A DNA stretch of 64,000 bases, from assembly GCA_002356435.2 (NCBI GenBank), contig AP018040.2, positions 2,480,001 through 2,544,000 on the forward strand, read 5' to 3'. Source of the DNA: Petrimonas sp. IBARAKI. Its GTDB lineage: Bacteria; Bacteroidota; Bacteroidia; Bacteroidales; Dysgonomonadaceae. Positions within the stretch are counted from its first letter, which is position 1. Each line of letters begins with the position of its first letter. The notes under the pieces were generated by a model. The model was not told where the DNA came from. It worked only from the letters and a program-made list of their open reading frames with translations, and did no database searches. A program made the position numbers and the translations under genes. This document shows positions 9,629 to 18,193 of this stretch, piece after piece.

Positions 9629-11275
9629 ATGATACAACAGAACTTCATAAAGATTTACGAAGAAAGTTTTAAGACGAACTGGGAATTACCTGCGCTGTCC
9701 AACTACAAAGATCAGGAGACTTTATCCTACGGCCAATTAGCGGAAAAAATTGCACGGATTCATATCCTGTTTAAAGAGCTTGGAATAGAAGAAGGAGATA
9801 AGGTTGCGCTGATCGGAAAGAACCACACCAGCTGGTCGGTTATCTTTCTGGCTACTTTCACTTATGGAGCTGTCATCGTACCTATTTTGCACGAATTCAA
9901 TCCCGAGAGCATGGAGCATATCATTGCTCACAGTGAATCGAAATGTATCTTTATTAACGAAAATATTTGGGAGAACCTGGACAAAGGCAATATTAAGCTT
10001 CCTGTTTTTTCGCTTCCATCATTTAACTTGCTTCAAAGCGAAAATAAAAAAACAAGAAATCTTGCCGGCAAAATAGATGCTCTTTTTGCAAAAAAATACC
10101 CCGCCGGGTTTCACCCGGAAGATGTTGTTTATGCTGACGTGGACAACGATGATGTTATCTGTCTGAACTACACTTCGGGAACCACCGGGTTTAGCAAAGG
10201 GGTCATGCTCACTGCGAATAATTTTGCCGGGAACATCACCTATGCACATACCCTTGAGCTGCTTTTCCCGGGTGAAAGGGATTTGGCGTTCCTGCCAATG
10301 GCTCATGCTTACGGGTGCGCATTCGATTTTCTATATGCCCTTTCTACAGGTGTTCACGTTACGCTCCTTGATATTATTCCTTCGCCGCAAAATCTTATTA
10401 AGGCGTTTCAGGAAATCAAGCCGAACATCATTATTACTGTTCCACTTATTTTCGAAAAAATATACAAAAAGAGGATTCTTCCGATTGTCGACAAGCCCAT
10501 CATGAAAACACTGCTCCAAATCCCGGGAATAAACAACATGATCTACAGCAAAATAAGAAAATCGCTCATCGATTCCCTGGGTGGAAATTTCAGGGAGGTA
10601 ATCATTGGCGGAGCAGCTTTGGGAAAGGATATTGAAGCGTTTTTCTACAAAATAAAATTTCCCTTTACCGTAGGTTACGGAATGACAGAATGTGCCCCAC
10701 TGATCTCTTACGACCACCACTATGAATTTGTTCCCACCTCCTGCGGTTCTGTTCTGGCGGGCATCATGGAAGCGAGAATTGATTCTCCCGATCCGGAAAA
10801 TGTACCGGGAGAGATTCAGGTTCGTGGAGAAAATGTGATGAAGGGTTACTACAAAAACCCGGAAGCCACAAAAGCCGCATTCACCAAAGACGGATGGCTG
10901 AAAACGGGCGATTCCGGCATTATGAGAGGCAGAAGGCTCTTTATTAAAGGGCGCATCAAAACCATGATCCTCGGGCCAAGCGGACAGAACATCTATCCGG
11001 AAGAGATTGAGGCGAAGTTAAACAACCTCCCGTATGTAGCAGAAAGCCTCGTCGTTGAAAGAGAAAACAAACTGGTGGCGTTGGTTTATCCCGACTTTGC
11101 CGCCTTGGAAGCGAGCGGCCTTACTGCCGGTCAACTGCCGCAGATCATGGATGATAACAAAGGTGTTTTAAACAAACAGGTGGCCAATTACGAGAGGATC
11201 AGCTCTCTGATAATAGTTGAAAAAGAGTTTGAGAAAACTCCGAAAAAAAGCATTAAACGGTTTTTATATAACTGA
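9629..11275 (+). CDS. AMP-dependent long-chain acyl-CoA synthetase
   Basis: 548 residues with the adenylate-forming enzyme motifs in order. The P-loop-like LNYTSGTTGFSKGV lies near residue 178, GYGMTECAPLISYDHHY near 350, the hinge region WLKTGDSGIM near 423 and IKGRIKTMILGPSGQNIYPEEIE near 440. The C-terminal catalytic lysine region FEKTPKKSIKRFL is also present. It activates fatty acids to acyl-CoA through acyl-AMP. It stands alone behind its own promoter. The chain-length preference cannot be read from the sequence. Confidence 0.9.
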   Translation: MIQQNFIKIYEESFKTNWELPALSNYKDQETLSYGQLAEKIARIHILFKELGIEEGDKVALIGKNHTSWSVIFLATFTYGAVIVPILHEFNPESMEHIIAHSESKCIFINENIWENLDKGNIKLPVFSLPSFNLLQSENKKTRNLAGKIDALFAKKYPAGFHPEDVVYADVDNDDVICLNYTSGTTGFSKGVMLTANNFAGNITYAHTLELLFPGERDLAFLPMAHAYGCAFDFLYALSTGVHVTLLDIIPSPQNLIKAFQEIKPNIIITVPLIFEKIYKKRILPIVDKPIMKTLLQIPGINNMIYSKIRKSLIDSLGGNFREVIIGGAALGKDIEAFFYKIKFPFTVGYGMTECAPLISYDHHYEFVPTSCGSVLAGIMEARIDSPDPENVPGEIQVRGENVMKGYYKNPEATKAAFTKDGWLKTGDSGIMRGRRLFIKGRIKTMILGPSGQNIYPEEIEAKLNNLPYVAESLVVERENKLVALVYPDFAALEASGLTAGQLPQIMDDNKGVLNKQVANYERISSLIIVEKEFEKTPKKSIKRFLYN

Positions 11276-11431
11276 GAAACTGTTGCTTCCAAAAAGCCTG
11301 CTGTTACGTGAAAACCGCATCTGGAAAGGACTGTTCACGCCACGCAGGAAAAAGGACTGGAGCCTCATAACCATTGAACAAAACCGACCGACGATTTTTA
11401 ATATTATTTAACTATACTTTTTTCGATAAAC

Positions 11432-11445
11432 ATGTTATATAACAT
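11432..11445. promoter_or_regulatory. 14-bp perfect palindrome over the -33 region
   Basis: ATGTTATATAACAT is fully palindromic and lies 10 nt upstream of the TAACTTTG element of the small lipoprotein gene. There it replaces a recognisable -33 box. The position suits an operator. Confidence 0.4.
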
Positions 11446-11455
11446 AAAAACAATA

Positions 11456-11463
11456 TAACTTTG
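11456..11463 (+). promoter_or_regulatory. -7 element of the small lipoprotein gene
   Basis: TAACTTTG fits TAnnTTTG and precedes the ATG by 51 nt. No TTTG is seen at -33. A palindrome occupies that place. Confidence 0.5.
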
Positions 11464-11514
11464 CACAGTTTTTTTAAAACCAAGTATTATTGATCGTTTA
11501 AAATTATTGAAAAA

Positions 11515-11742
11515 ATGAAAAAAGTATTATTATTTGTAGCTTTGGTAGCTACCCTTGGATTTGCCTCTTGCACAAACAAACAAGCTGAAGCTGAAAAAGC
11601 CAGATTAGACAGCCTTGCTGAAGTGGCTAGATTAGATAGCATCGCCGCTGTAGAACAAGCTAAAGCTGACAGCATCGCTGCTGCCGCTGCCGCTGCTGCT
11701 GCCGACACTTTGGTTGAAGCTGCCGCTGCTGCCGTTAAGTAA
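11515..11742 (+). CDS. Small Ala-rich lipoprotein with coiled-coil body, 75 aa
   Basis: A lipoprotein signal peptide ends in GFASC (lipidated Cys near residue 19). The mature part of about 56 residues is a low-complexity helix with repeated ARLDS(L/I)A units, then an almost pure alanine tract. It has no aromatic residues and resembles in style the Lpp-like abundant small lipoproteins of Bacteroidetes, though homology to Braun lipoprotein is not claimed. It has its own promoter and a strong terminator, so it is a single-gene transcript, probably highly expressed. The function is unknown. Confidence 0.85.
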   Translation: MKKVLLFVALVATLGFASCTNKQAEAEKARLDSLAEVARLDSIAAVEQAKADSIAAAAAAAAADTLVEAAAAAVK

Positions 11743-11766
11743 GAAGGAGTTCGAAAAAATCACCTG

Positions 11767-11794
11767 AAGCCATCCTGAGCGGGATGGCTTTTTT
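11767..11794 (+). terminator. Terminator of the small lipoprotein gene
   Basis: GCCATCC / GGATGGC stem (11769-11775 with 11782-11788) followed directly by six T. Confidence 0.85.
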
Positions 11795-11795
11795 A

Positions 11796-11826
11796 TTTGC
11801 AGTTCTCTCAAAACAGCTTAACTTTG
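11796..11826 (+). promoter_or_regulatory. Promoter of the GH29 fucosidase gene
   Basis: TTTG (11796-11799), 19-nt spacer, TAACTTTG (11819-11826). It starts right after the preceding terminator. It also fixes the fucosidase start at 11857, since an in-frame start at 11797 would lie upstream of transcription. Confidence 0.75.
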
Positions 11827-11856
11827 TGGATATTTCAAAAAACGGATTATACAGAT

Positions 11857-13656
11857 ATGAAAAAAACAGTTTTTGTCGCTTTACTTATTTTCGCCGTGTT
11901 TTCCTCGTGCGTTTCTAAAGACAAAAAGTACTTCGTAAAAGAACTGGCTTTCCCCGAAAATATTACACCCGAACAGAAAATAAAACTGGCGGCCCACCTC
12001 ACTCCAACCGACCAGCAATACGAGTGGCAACAGCTGGAACTGACAGCATTCATTCACTTCGGGATGAACACTTTTACTGGCCGTGAATGGGGTGAAGGAA
12101 AAGAAGATCCGGTTCTTTTTAACCCGACAGATTTTAACGCGGAACAGTGGGTTGTTTCCCTTCAGGAAGCCGGATTCAAGATGATTATTCTCACGGCCAA
12201 ACATCACGACGGGTTCTGTCTCTGGCCCACGGCAACCACCAGGCACTCCGTACGGTCATCGCTGTGGAGAGACGGGAACGGCGATGTTGTCCGCGAAGTA
12301 AAGAATGCCTGTGACAAGTACGGAATGAAGTTCGGGGTTTATCTCTCACCGTGGGACAGAAACGCCGAAAGTTACGGTGATTCCCCACGATACAATGCGA
12401 TGTTTGTGGAACAGTTGAAAGAATTACTGAACAATTATGGTGAAGTTCACGAAGTCTGGTTCGACGGTGCTAACGGCGAAGGCCCGAACGGAAAACGCCA
12501 GGTTTACGATTGGACGCGTTTTTACCAGGTGATAGACAGTCTTCAGCCCAAAGCAGTGAAAGCCATTATGGGCAACGATGTCCGTTGGGTTGGAAATGAA
12601 TCGGGGCTGGGACGCGAAACGGAGTGGAGCGTAACCCCTCTGAACCCGGACATTAACGAGGCCGTTGTCGCAGAAAACAACCGGCTGGACATCAACCCCA
12701 TGTCCAAGGATTTAGGTAGCCGCAACCTTATTGGCGAAGCTAAAAAACTCTATTGGTACCCTTCGGAAGTGGATGTTTCCATTCGTCCGGGATGGTTTTA
12801 TCATCCTGAGCAGGACCACCAGGTGAAGACGCTGCAGCAGCTGGTCGATATCTATTATCAATCGGTTGGGATGAATTCGGTCCTCCTGCTGAATATTCCT
12901 CCCGACAAACGCGGCTTACTGCACGAAGCGGATGTGGCTAGGCTGAAAGAATTTGGCGCATACATCAGGAGTACTTTTGAAAACAACAGGATAAATACCG
13001 GAAACACTGCCTGGACCGCCAACAACGGAGAATTCAGGGAATTTACCGTAACCGGCGACACCGTCAACACCGTGATGTTGCAGGAAGACATTAAAAAAGG
13101 TCAACGCGTGGAGGTGTTTAAAGTGGAAGGATTTATTCACAATGAATGGAAAAAACTGGCAGAAGGGACTACCATCGGATACAAGCGATTGCTTAAATTT
13201 GATGATTGCGCTCCTTCCAGGATCCGGGTAACCGTCACCGAGACCCGCGAAAAAGCTCATATCCTTGCCGTAGGTGCTTATCGCGCCCCTCAGATTTCAG
13301 AAACATCCGGCGAATTGAAGCTGAGCGACGTGTCCAAAGAAAAATGGACCGTCAAAAGCCACAGCCCGTTGATTGTGGATATGGGCGAGGTTGTTTCCGT
13401 TAAAGGCTTCACCTACAAACCCATCAGTGAAAAAGAAGCGGTCTTCAACTATGCTTTCAGCATGAGCGACGATGGAAAGACATGGACCGGATTGAAAAAA
13501 GGTGAGTTCAGCAACATCAAAAACAATCCTATTCCACAATTTGTAAGGTTCGATAATGACCTGAAGGCAAGGTTTTTCCGGTTCGAAACCATTATCGGGA
13601 CAGAAGGTGGAAAACCAGGTGTATCCATTGATCAAATAGGTATTCTCACTCAATAA
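11857..13656 (+). CDS. GH29 alpha-L-fucosidase lipoprotein with C-terminal discoidin-like domain
   Basis: 599 residues from ATG 11857. The lipoprotein signal ends FAVFSSC. The (beta/alpha)8 GH29 core shows TAFIHFGMNTFTGREWG, TAKHHDGFCLWPT, GVYLSPWDRN and the nucleophile region EVWFDGANG (Asp near residue 203). After about residue 380 there are beta-rich segments. The last part (FVRFDNDLKARFFRFETI) resembles an F5/8 type C/discoidin carbohydrate-binding module. It probably removes terminal fucose from glycans at the cell surface. It forms a two-gene unit with the DUF3256 gene (6-nt gap) rather than belonging to the SusC/D operon 1.3 kb away. Linkage specificity is unknown. Confidence 0.92.
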   Translation: MKKTVFVALLIFAVFSSCVSKDKKYFVKELAFPENITPEQKIKLAAHLTPTDQQYEWQQLELTAFIHFGMNTFTGREWGEGKEDPVLFNPTDFNAEQWVVSLQEAGFKMIILTAKHHDGFCLWPTATTRHSVRSSLWRDGNGDVVREVKNACDKYGMKFGVYLSPWDRNAESYGDSPRYNAMFVEQLKELLNNYGEVHEVWFDGANGEGPNGKRQVYDWTRFYQVIDSLQPKAVKAIMGNDVRWVGNESGLGRETEWSVTPLNPDINEAVVAENNRLDINPMSKDLGSRNLIGEAKKLYWYPSEVDVSIRPGWFYHPEQDHQVKTLQQLVDIYYQSVGMNSVLLLNIPPDKRGLLHEADVARLKEFGAYIRSTFENNRINTGNTAWTANNGEFREFTVTGDTVNTVMLQEDIKKGQRVEVFKVEGFIHNEWKKLAEGTTIGYKRLLKFDDCAPSRIRVTVTETREKAHILAVGAYRAPQISETSGELKLSDVSKEKWTVKSHSPLIVDMGEVVSVKGFTYKPISEKEAVFNYAFSMSDDGKTWTGLKKGEFSNIKNNPIPQFVRFDNDLKARFFRFETIIGTEGGKPGVSIDQIGILTQ

Positions 13657-13662
13657 CATCCA

Positions 13663-14277
13663 ATGAAAAAAATAGTTACCGTATTATTTATTTTTATCGC
13701 CGCCTCTGCATTTCCGCAGAAAATAGACGATGTTTTTAAAACAATGCCCAACTCCATCTTACCGGGATTATCGGACGGCAACAGGACCATGCTTCTGGTG
13801 GATACCGGAAAAACGGTCATCCCCTACTCCCTTGGGGAAATAGAGAAACTGGCTTATGCACCGGATTTTTTAAAAATAAAAACTTCCGGAATTGGCTCAA
13901 CGCAACTGAAACTATTACCGCTGATCAACGACACCCAGATTATTTGCGTCATTAGAACCGTTTGTGGAAAAGCATGCGACAGCAACATCCGGTTTTACTC
14001 TACCGATTGGAAAGAATTGGAAGCAAAAACGCTTTTATCGCATATTTCTGCAGCATCTTTTTTCGATTCATCAAAAAAAGATTCCGAAAATTATAAATTT
14101 GCACTATCTTTGCCGGATATTTATCCCGTTTCGGCTGAATTTGAAAACGGCTCAAACGCGTTAACACTGAAACTCGATCTGGAGGGATACCTTTCTGATG
14201 AGCAACTAGCAGAGGTTAAGCCGTTTATAAAAAGTGAAACAATCACGCTGAACTGGAACAATATTTCTTTCAGGTAA
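13663..14277 (+). CDS. DUF3256 family secreted protein
   Basis: 204 residues with a signal peptide (MKKIVTVLFIFIAASAFPQ). The sequence ...VFKTMPNSILPGLSDGNRTMLLVD... is typical of DUF3256, a Bacteroidales-specific family of unknown function. A conserved pair of cysteines near residues 104-108 (VCGKAC) could form a disulfide. It follows the fucosidase by 6 nt, so they are likely co-transcribed. No enzymatic motif is visible. Confidence 0.8.
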   Translation: MKKIVTVLFIFIAASAFPQKIDDVFKTMPNSILPGLSDGNRTMLLVDTGKTVIPYSLGEIEKLAYAPDFLKIKTSGIGSTQLKLLPLINDTQIICVIRTVCGKACDSNIRFYSTDWKELEAKTLLSHISAASFFDSSKKDSENYKFALSLPDIYPVSAEFENGSNALTLKLDLEGYLSDEQLAEVKPFIKSETITLNWNNISFR

Positions 14278-14282
14278 TTTCT

Positions 14283-14354
14283 GCACCCGTAGTTCAATGG
14301 ATAGAATATCGGATTCCGGTTCCGACGATGCGAGTTCGAATCTCGCCGGGTGTA
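14283..14354 (+). tRNA. tRNA-Arg (anticodon CCG)
   Basis: A 72-nt cloverleaf without encoded CCA. The acceptor GCACCCG pairs with CGGGTGT. The D-arm contains AGTTCAATGGAT. The anticodon stem TCGGA/TCCGA encloses loop TTCCGGT, giving anticodon CCG (codon CGG). The T-arm GCGAG-TTCGAAT-CTCGC is perfect, with discriminator A. Confidence 0.95.
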
Positions 14355-14572
14355 CTCTCAAAAAAAACACATCACTGATATACAACCTATTGCCACTAAC
14401 CCTTTAAACATATCCACGATTGATACCACGAATTTATTTGCACAGCTACACAATCGTTTTCTTCGTGTGAAATACTTCAACAACAACAATATTTTTTTAG
14501 ACTCATAAGTTAAAAAAATTCCCCTAAAGAAAAAATACACAATTGACACCAAAAACATTATATCAATGATAT

Positions 14573-14602
14573 TTTGTAAATAAAAAAAATGTTTTACCTT
14601 TG
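14573..14602 (+). promoter_or_regulatory. Promoter of the SusC-SusD-TlpA operon
   Basis: TTTG (14573-14576), 18-nt spacer, TACCTTTG (14595-14602). Transcription would begin near 14608-14610, about 350 nt before the susC ATG. Confidence 0.65.
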
Positions 14603-14615
14603 TATTGTCAAAAAA

Positions 14616-14700
14616 CAGATAATCGTGAATATCCATCAAATCAACAATAAAAAAACGTTCAAGTTGCACGAAACTTCGTGCTGTTGTTGTAGGTTATCTG
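14616..14700 (+). ncRNA. Candidate structured 5' leader element before susC
   Basis: Three complementary pairs are nested in order: CAGATAA (14616-14622) with TTATCTG (14694-14700), CAACAA (14642-14647) with TTGTTG (14684-14689), and GCACG (14666-14670) with CGTGC (14677-14681). They make one long arm beginning almost at the predicted transcript 5' end. I do not recognise a known riboswitch class. It could be a cis-regulatory leader or a site for a trans-acting RNA. Confidence 0.45.
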
Positions 14701-14957
14701 TATTCTCCCGAATGTGTCTCTGACAATTCTCCCCTACCCCTTATTTATTCTCAAACTTTGTCGTGCCTAATCAGGCATAACTTATTGGTAAATATCTATT
14801 ATAGAAGTATTTATCATCGTAATTACTAAAAAAAATAAAACATAAATAAATTAAAATTAAAGATATATGGATGATAAAATCTTAATAATTGTAATGTAAG
14901 CTTATAGAAAACTTTGTGTCAAATAAAACATTTTAAAAATCATTTAAAACAAAAAGG

Positions 14958-17900
14958 ATGAAAAGCAATCAAATTCTTACAATCAAGAATACCCTTACGT
15001 TGTTGTTTGGTATTCTTGTCTTATCTATTTCTGCTCAGAATAACACGATAAGAGGTACTGTAACGTACGCAACATCCGGTGATCCCGTTATTGGGGCTAC
15101 TGTGCGTTTACAAAGCGAAACAGGCTCAGGTACGGTAACCGATGTTGATGGAAATTATGTATTGAACAATGCTCCTTCAAACGGAACATTAGAGTTTAGT
15201 TATGTTGGAATGAAAACGCAGTCGGTTCAAGTCAATGGCCGTACAGTTATTGATGTTGTCATGGCAGAAGACAGTGAATTATTGGACGAACTGGTGGTTA
15301 CTGCGCTGGGGATCAAAAGAGATAAAAAAGCTTTGGGATATGCAGTCCAGGGTGTATCAAGCGATGTGTTCAAAACACGCCCTACCAATACGTTGAGCGC
15401 GCTGGCAGGTGTTGTATCCGGTCTTCAGGTAATTTCAAGCGGAGGCAATATGGGTGGATCGTCGCGCGTTACATTGCGAGGAATCAACTCAATTACGGGT
15501 AACAACCAGCCTCTTTATGTTATTGATGGCGTACCGCTCGACAATACCGATTTGAACACCTCGTTAACCATTAACGGAAGCGCGGGAAAAGATGTGGGAA
15601 GTACCATTCAGGATATCAATCCCGATGATGTTGCCGAAGTAAGCGTATTGAAAGGGCCTTCCGCTGCGGCCTTGTACGGTTCCAGAGCTGCTAACGGAGT
15701 AATACTCATTACTACCAAAAGAGGAACAACCGAACAAGGGAAGATAAATATTGAACTGAACACCGGAATAGAATTCGAGAATATCGCACGTTTGCCCGAG
15801 CGCCAGAAGCTTTACGGAGGAGGTTACAATACAACTTTTTCTACAGCAACGATTGATGGGCGGGAATACAAAATTGTGGATTATGCTTCAGACGAAAGCT
15901 GGGGGCCAAAATTAGACGGTACGCCTGTATTGCATTGGTATAATCTTGATCCGGAATATCCAAGCGATTATTTAAAACCTGAACCTTGGGTTTATCCAAA
16001 GCACGATGTGACGTATTTCTTTAAAACCGGCGTTTCCAATACCAACAACATTTCACTGTCACAGTCTTCCGACAAGCACTCCATTCGTTTGTCGTTGACA
16101 AACAGGAATGTAACCGGAACGGTTCCCAATTCATCTTTAGACAGAAACTCGGTAAATATTTCGGGTTCAACCAATGGAAAGTATGTGTCGTTCTTTGGTA
16201 CTTTTAATTATTTAAAAAACAAGTCACTGGGGCGTCCGTGGACAGGAGCTTCCAACCGAAACATCATACTTGAAGCATACCAGTGGGGAATGGTACAAAT
16301 TGATTATAAAAAGTTACAGGAATATAAGCGTCCCGATGGCACACCTCGTGCATGGAACCGAACCGGATACAGAAACACCGTTGAAGATGAACGGACAAAG
16401 TATATCGATAATCCGTATTGGTCGGCATATGAAAGTTATCTGGAAGAAGATCGCGACAGGTTGTACGGTAATGTAGGGATAGAAATTACGCCCTCGGATT
16501 GGTTATCTGTTACCGGACGAATTAATGGCGACGTATATCAATACAACTCACAAGACCGTATCGCCGTTTATTCGCGTTCTCAATCATCCTATTCTGAGTA
16601 CAGTCAAAAGTACAACGAGTTTAATTATGAATTATTGGCTACAATAACAAAAAACTGGGGCGACCATTCGCTTGTTTCCAATATCGGAACAAATTACTTG
16701 CAGAGAAAGAGAAGAATAAGCGACGTGGTAACTTCGGGTGGATTGATCGTGCCGAATTTCTACAGCTTAACCAACGCTACGTCAACTATCATTAATCCTA
16801 TAACCGGTTTTTACGACAAAGCTCTCGCTTCAGTTTACGGCAGCGCTTCATATGGGTGGCGAAGCACAGTTTATGTAGAAGGAACTTTGCGAAACGATTG
16901 GTCATCTACCTTGCCTAAGGGAAACAACTCCTATTTATATCCTTCTCTAACCTCTTCCGTTATTTTGAGTGAGTTATCGGGATTGAAAAACAGCAATTGG
17001 CTTTCGTTTGCAAAACTTCGATTGGGTTGGGCACAGGTAGGTAACGATACTGATCCTTATCAACTGTATAAAGTTTACGAATCGCTTCCTGCCATAAACG
17101 GAAATATAGCTTATACGTTACCGAGCCAGTTGAATAATCTGAACCTGAAACCCGAAATTACGTCGTCGGTTGAAACAGGATTACAGTTGCAGTTTCTCGG
17201 GAATCTGATCGGACTGGACGTTACGTATTATAACAACACAAGCCGCAACCAGATTATTTCACTTCCTACTTCCGACGCGTTTGGCTACACAACGAAACTG
17301 ATCAATGCCGGTGAGATAAATAACCGGGGCTTCGAAGTGACACTTACAGCAAATCCTGTACAAACAAAGAATTTCGGCTGGAGCTCGATCATTAATTTCT
17401 CAAAAAATAAAAACAAAATTGTCAAGCTTTCCGATGCTGTTTCAAAGCTAGACTTAAGTACCACCCTGGTTAGTTTGTCTGCGCAAGAAGGTGAAAGTTA
17501 CGGACAATTATTCGGTTACGACTTCGTGTTTGCACCCGATGGACGAAAAGTCGTAGGTTCGGATGGTCTTTACATGCGCACCCAACAATTACAACCCCTA
17601 GGAAGCGTTTTGCCGAATTATCTTTGGGGTTTTCAAAATCAGTTCAGATTCAAGAATTTCAATCTAGGTTTTCTCATCGATTCGCGTGTGGGCGGAAAAT
17701 TCTTTTCTCAAACCTATAAAGTTGCCATGTATTCCGGCATATTGCCTGAAACTGCTGCAAACGGCATTCGCGAAACCGGTGTGATAATAGACGGAGTCAA
17801 AGCTGATGTGGCATTCAATGCCGACGGAACATACACAGTTTCGAACATGGCAGAAAACACCACAAAAGTATCGGCACAAGCTTGGGCACGAAATCATTAT

Positions 17901-18167
17901 AACGGCCCGACCACGTTCGACATTTTCGATGCAACATTTATTAAATTCAGGGAGTTAACGTTGGGTTATGACTTTAAATTACCACAAGGAAGTTTCATAC
18001 AAAACATCAATGCATCGCTTTACGCACGCAATCTGTTTTATATATACAGAACAAGCAAGATCATTGATCCCGAGCTGACTAACAGCGGTGGAAACGTACA
18101 AGGTATTGAAGGTGGAAACCTGCCAACCCCCATCACTTATGGTTTGAACTTAAATTTTAGATTCTGA
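14958..18167 (+). CDS. SusC/RagA-family TonB-dependent outer-membrane transporter
   Basis: 1069 residues. A signal peptide (to about residue 26, ...LSISAQ) is followed by a carboxypeptidase-regulatory-like domain (NTIRGTVTYATSGDPVIGATV..., residues about 30-110). The TonB box region follows (DELVVTALG near 113), then the plug (LRGINSITGNNQPLYVIDGVPLDN; VLKGPSAAALYGSRAANGVILITTKRG) and a 22-strand barrel ending in aromatic GLNLNFRF. Such proteins pair with the following SusD to import glycans or peptides across the outer membrane. The operon has no hydrolase, so the substrate class cannot be read off. Carbohydrate, peptide and other ligands are all possible. Confidence 0.95.
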   Translation: MKSNQILTIKNTLTLLFGILVLSISAQNNTIRGTVTYATSGDPVIGATVRLQSETGSGTVTDVDGNYVLNNAPSNGTLEFSYVGMKTQSVQVNGRTVIDVVMAEDSELLDELVVTALGIKRDKKALGYAVQGVSSDVFKTRPTNTLSALAGVVSGLQVISSGGNMGGSSRVTLRGINSITGNNQPLYVIDGVPLDNTDLNTSLTINGSAGKDVGSTIQDINPDDVAEVSVLKGPSAAALYGSRAANGVILITTKRGTTEQGKINIELNTGIEFENIARLPERQKLYGGGYNTTFSTATIDGREYKIVDYASDESWGPKLDGTPVLHWYNLDPEYPSDYLKPEPWVYPKHDVTYFFKTGVSNTNNISLSQSSDKHSIRLSLTNRNVTGTVPNSSLDRNSVNISGSTNGKYVSFFGTFNYLKNKSLGRPWTGASNRNIILEAYQWGMVQIDYKKLQEYKRPDGTPRAWNRTGYRNTVEDERTKYIDNPYWSAYESYLEEDRDRLYGNVGIEITPSDWLSVTGRINGDVYQYNSQDRIAVYSRSQSSYSEYSQKYNEFNYELLATITKNWGDHSLVSNIGTNYLQRKRRISDVVTSGGLIVPNFYSLTNATSTIINPITGFYDKALASVYGSASYGWRSTVYVEGTLRNDWSSTLPKGNNSYLYPSLTSSVILSELSGLKNSNWLSFAKLRLGWAQVGNDTDPYQLYKVYESLPAINGNIAYTLPSQLNNLNLKPEITSSVETGLQLQFLGNLIGLDVTYYNNTSRNQIISLPTSDAFGYTTKLINAGEINNRGFEVTLTANPVQTKNFGWSSIINFSKNKNKIVKLSDAVSKLDLSTTLVSLSAQEGESYGQLFGYDFVFAPDGRKVVGSDGLYMRTQQLQPLGSVLPNYLWGFQNQFRFKNFNLGFLIDSRVGGKFFSQTYKVAMYSGILPETAANGIRETGVIIDGVKADVAFNADGTYTVSNMAENTTKVSAQAWARNHYNGPTTFDIFDATFIKFRELTLGYDFKLPQGSFIQNINASLYARNLFYIYRTSKIIDPELTNSGGNVQGIEGGNLPTPITYGLNLNFRF

Positions 18168-18193
18168 TTTCTAACGAAAAAATAACTATTGAT

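Larger units (their letters stand above)
14355..14957 (+). other. 600-nt gene-free region with SusC promoter and long leader
   Basis: AT-rich, with no ORF that looks real. It holds the promoter at 14573-14602 and a leader of about 350 nt before susC. The first 90 nt of the leader can fold into nested helices. The remaining 250 nt are mostly A/T with a pyrimidine-rich stretch (about 14700-14760), and no further structure was identified. Confidence 0.6.

Noticed and set aside
11487-11708. 73-codon antisense ORF over the Ala-rich lipoprotein
   Set aside because: Arises from the GC-rich alanine codons read backwards. The plus frame has signal peptide, promoter and terminator.
11797-11856. Upstream in-frame start for the fucosidase
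   Set aside because: It precedes the predicted transcription start and would put 20 residues in front of a perfect lipoprotein signal.
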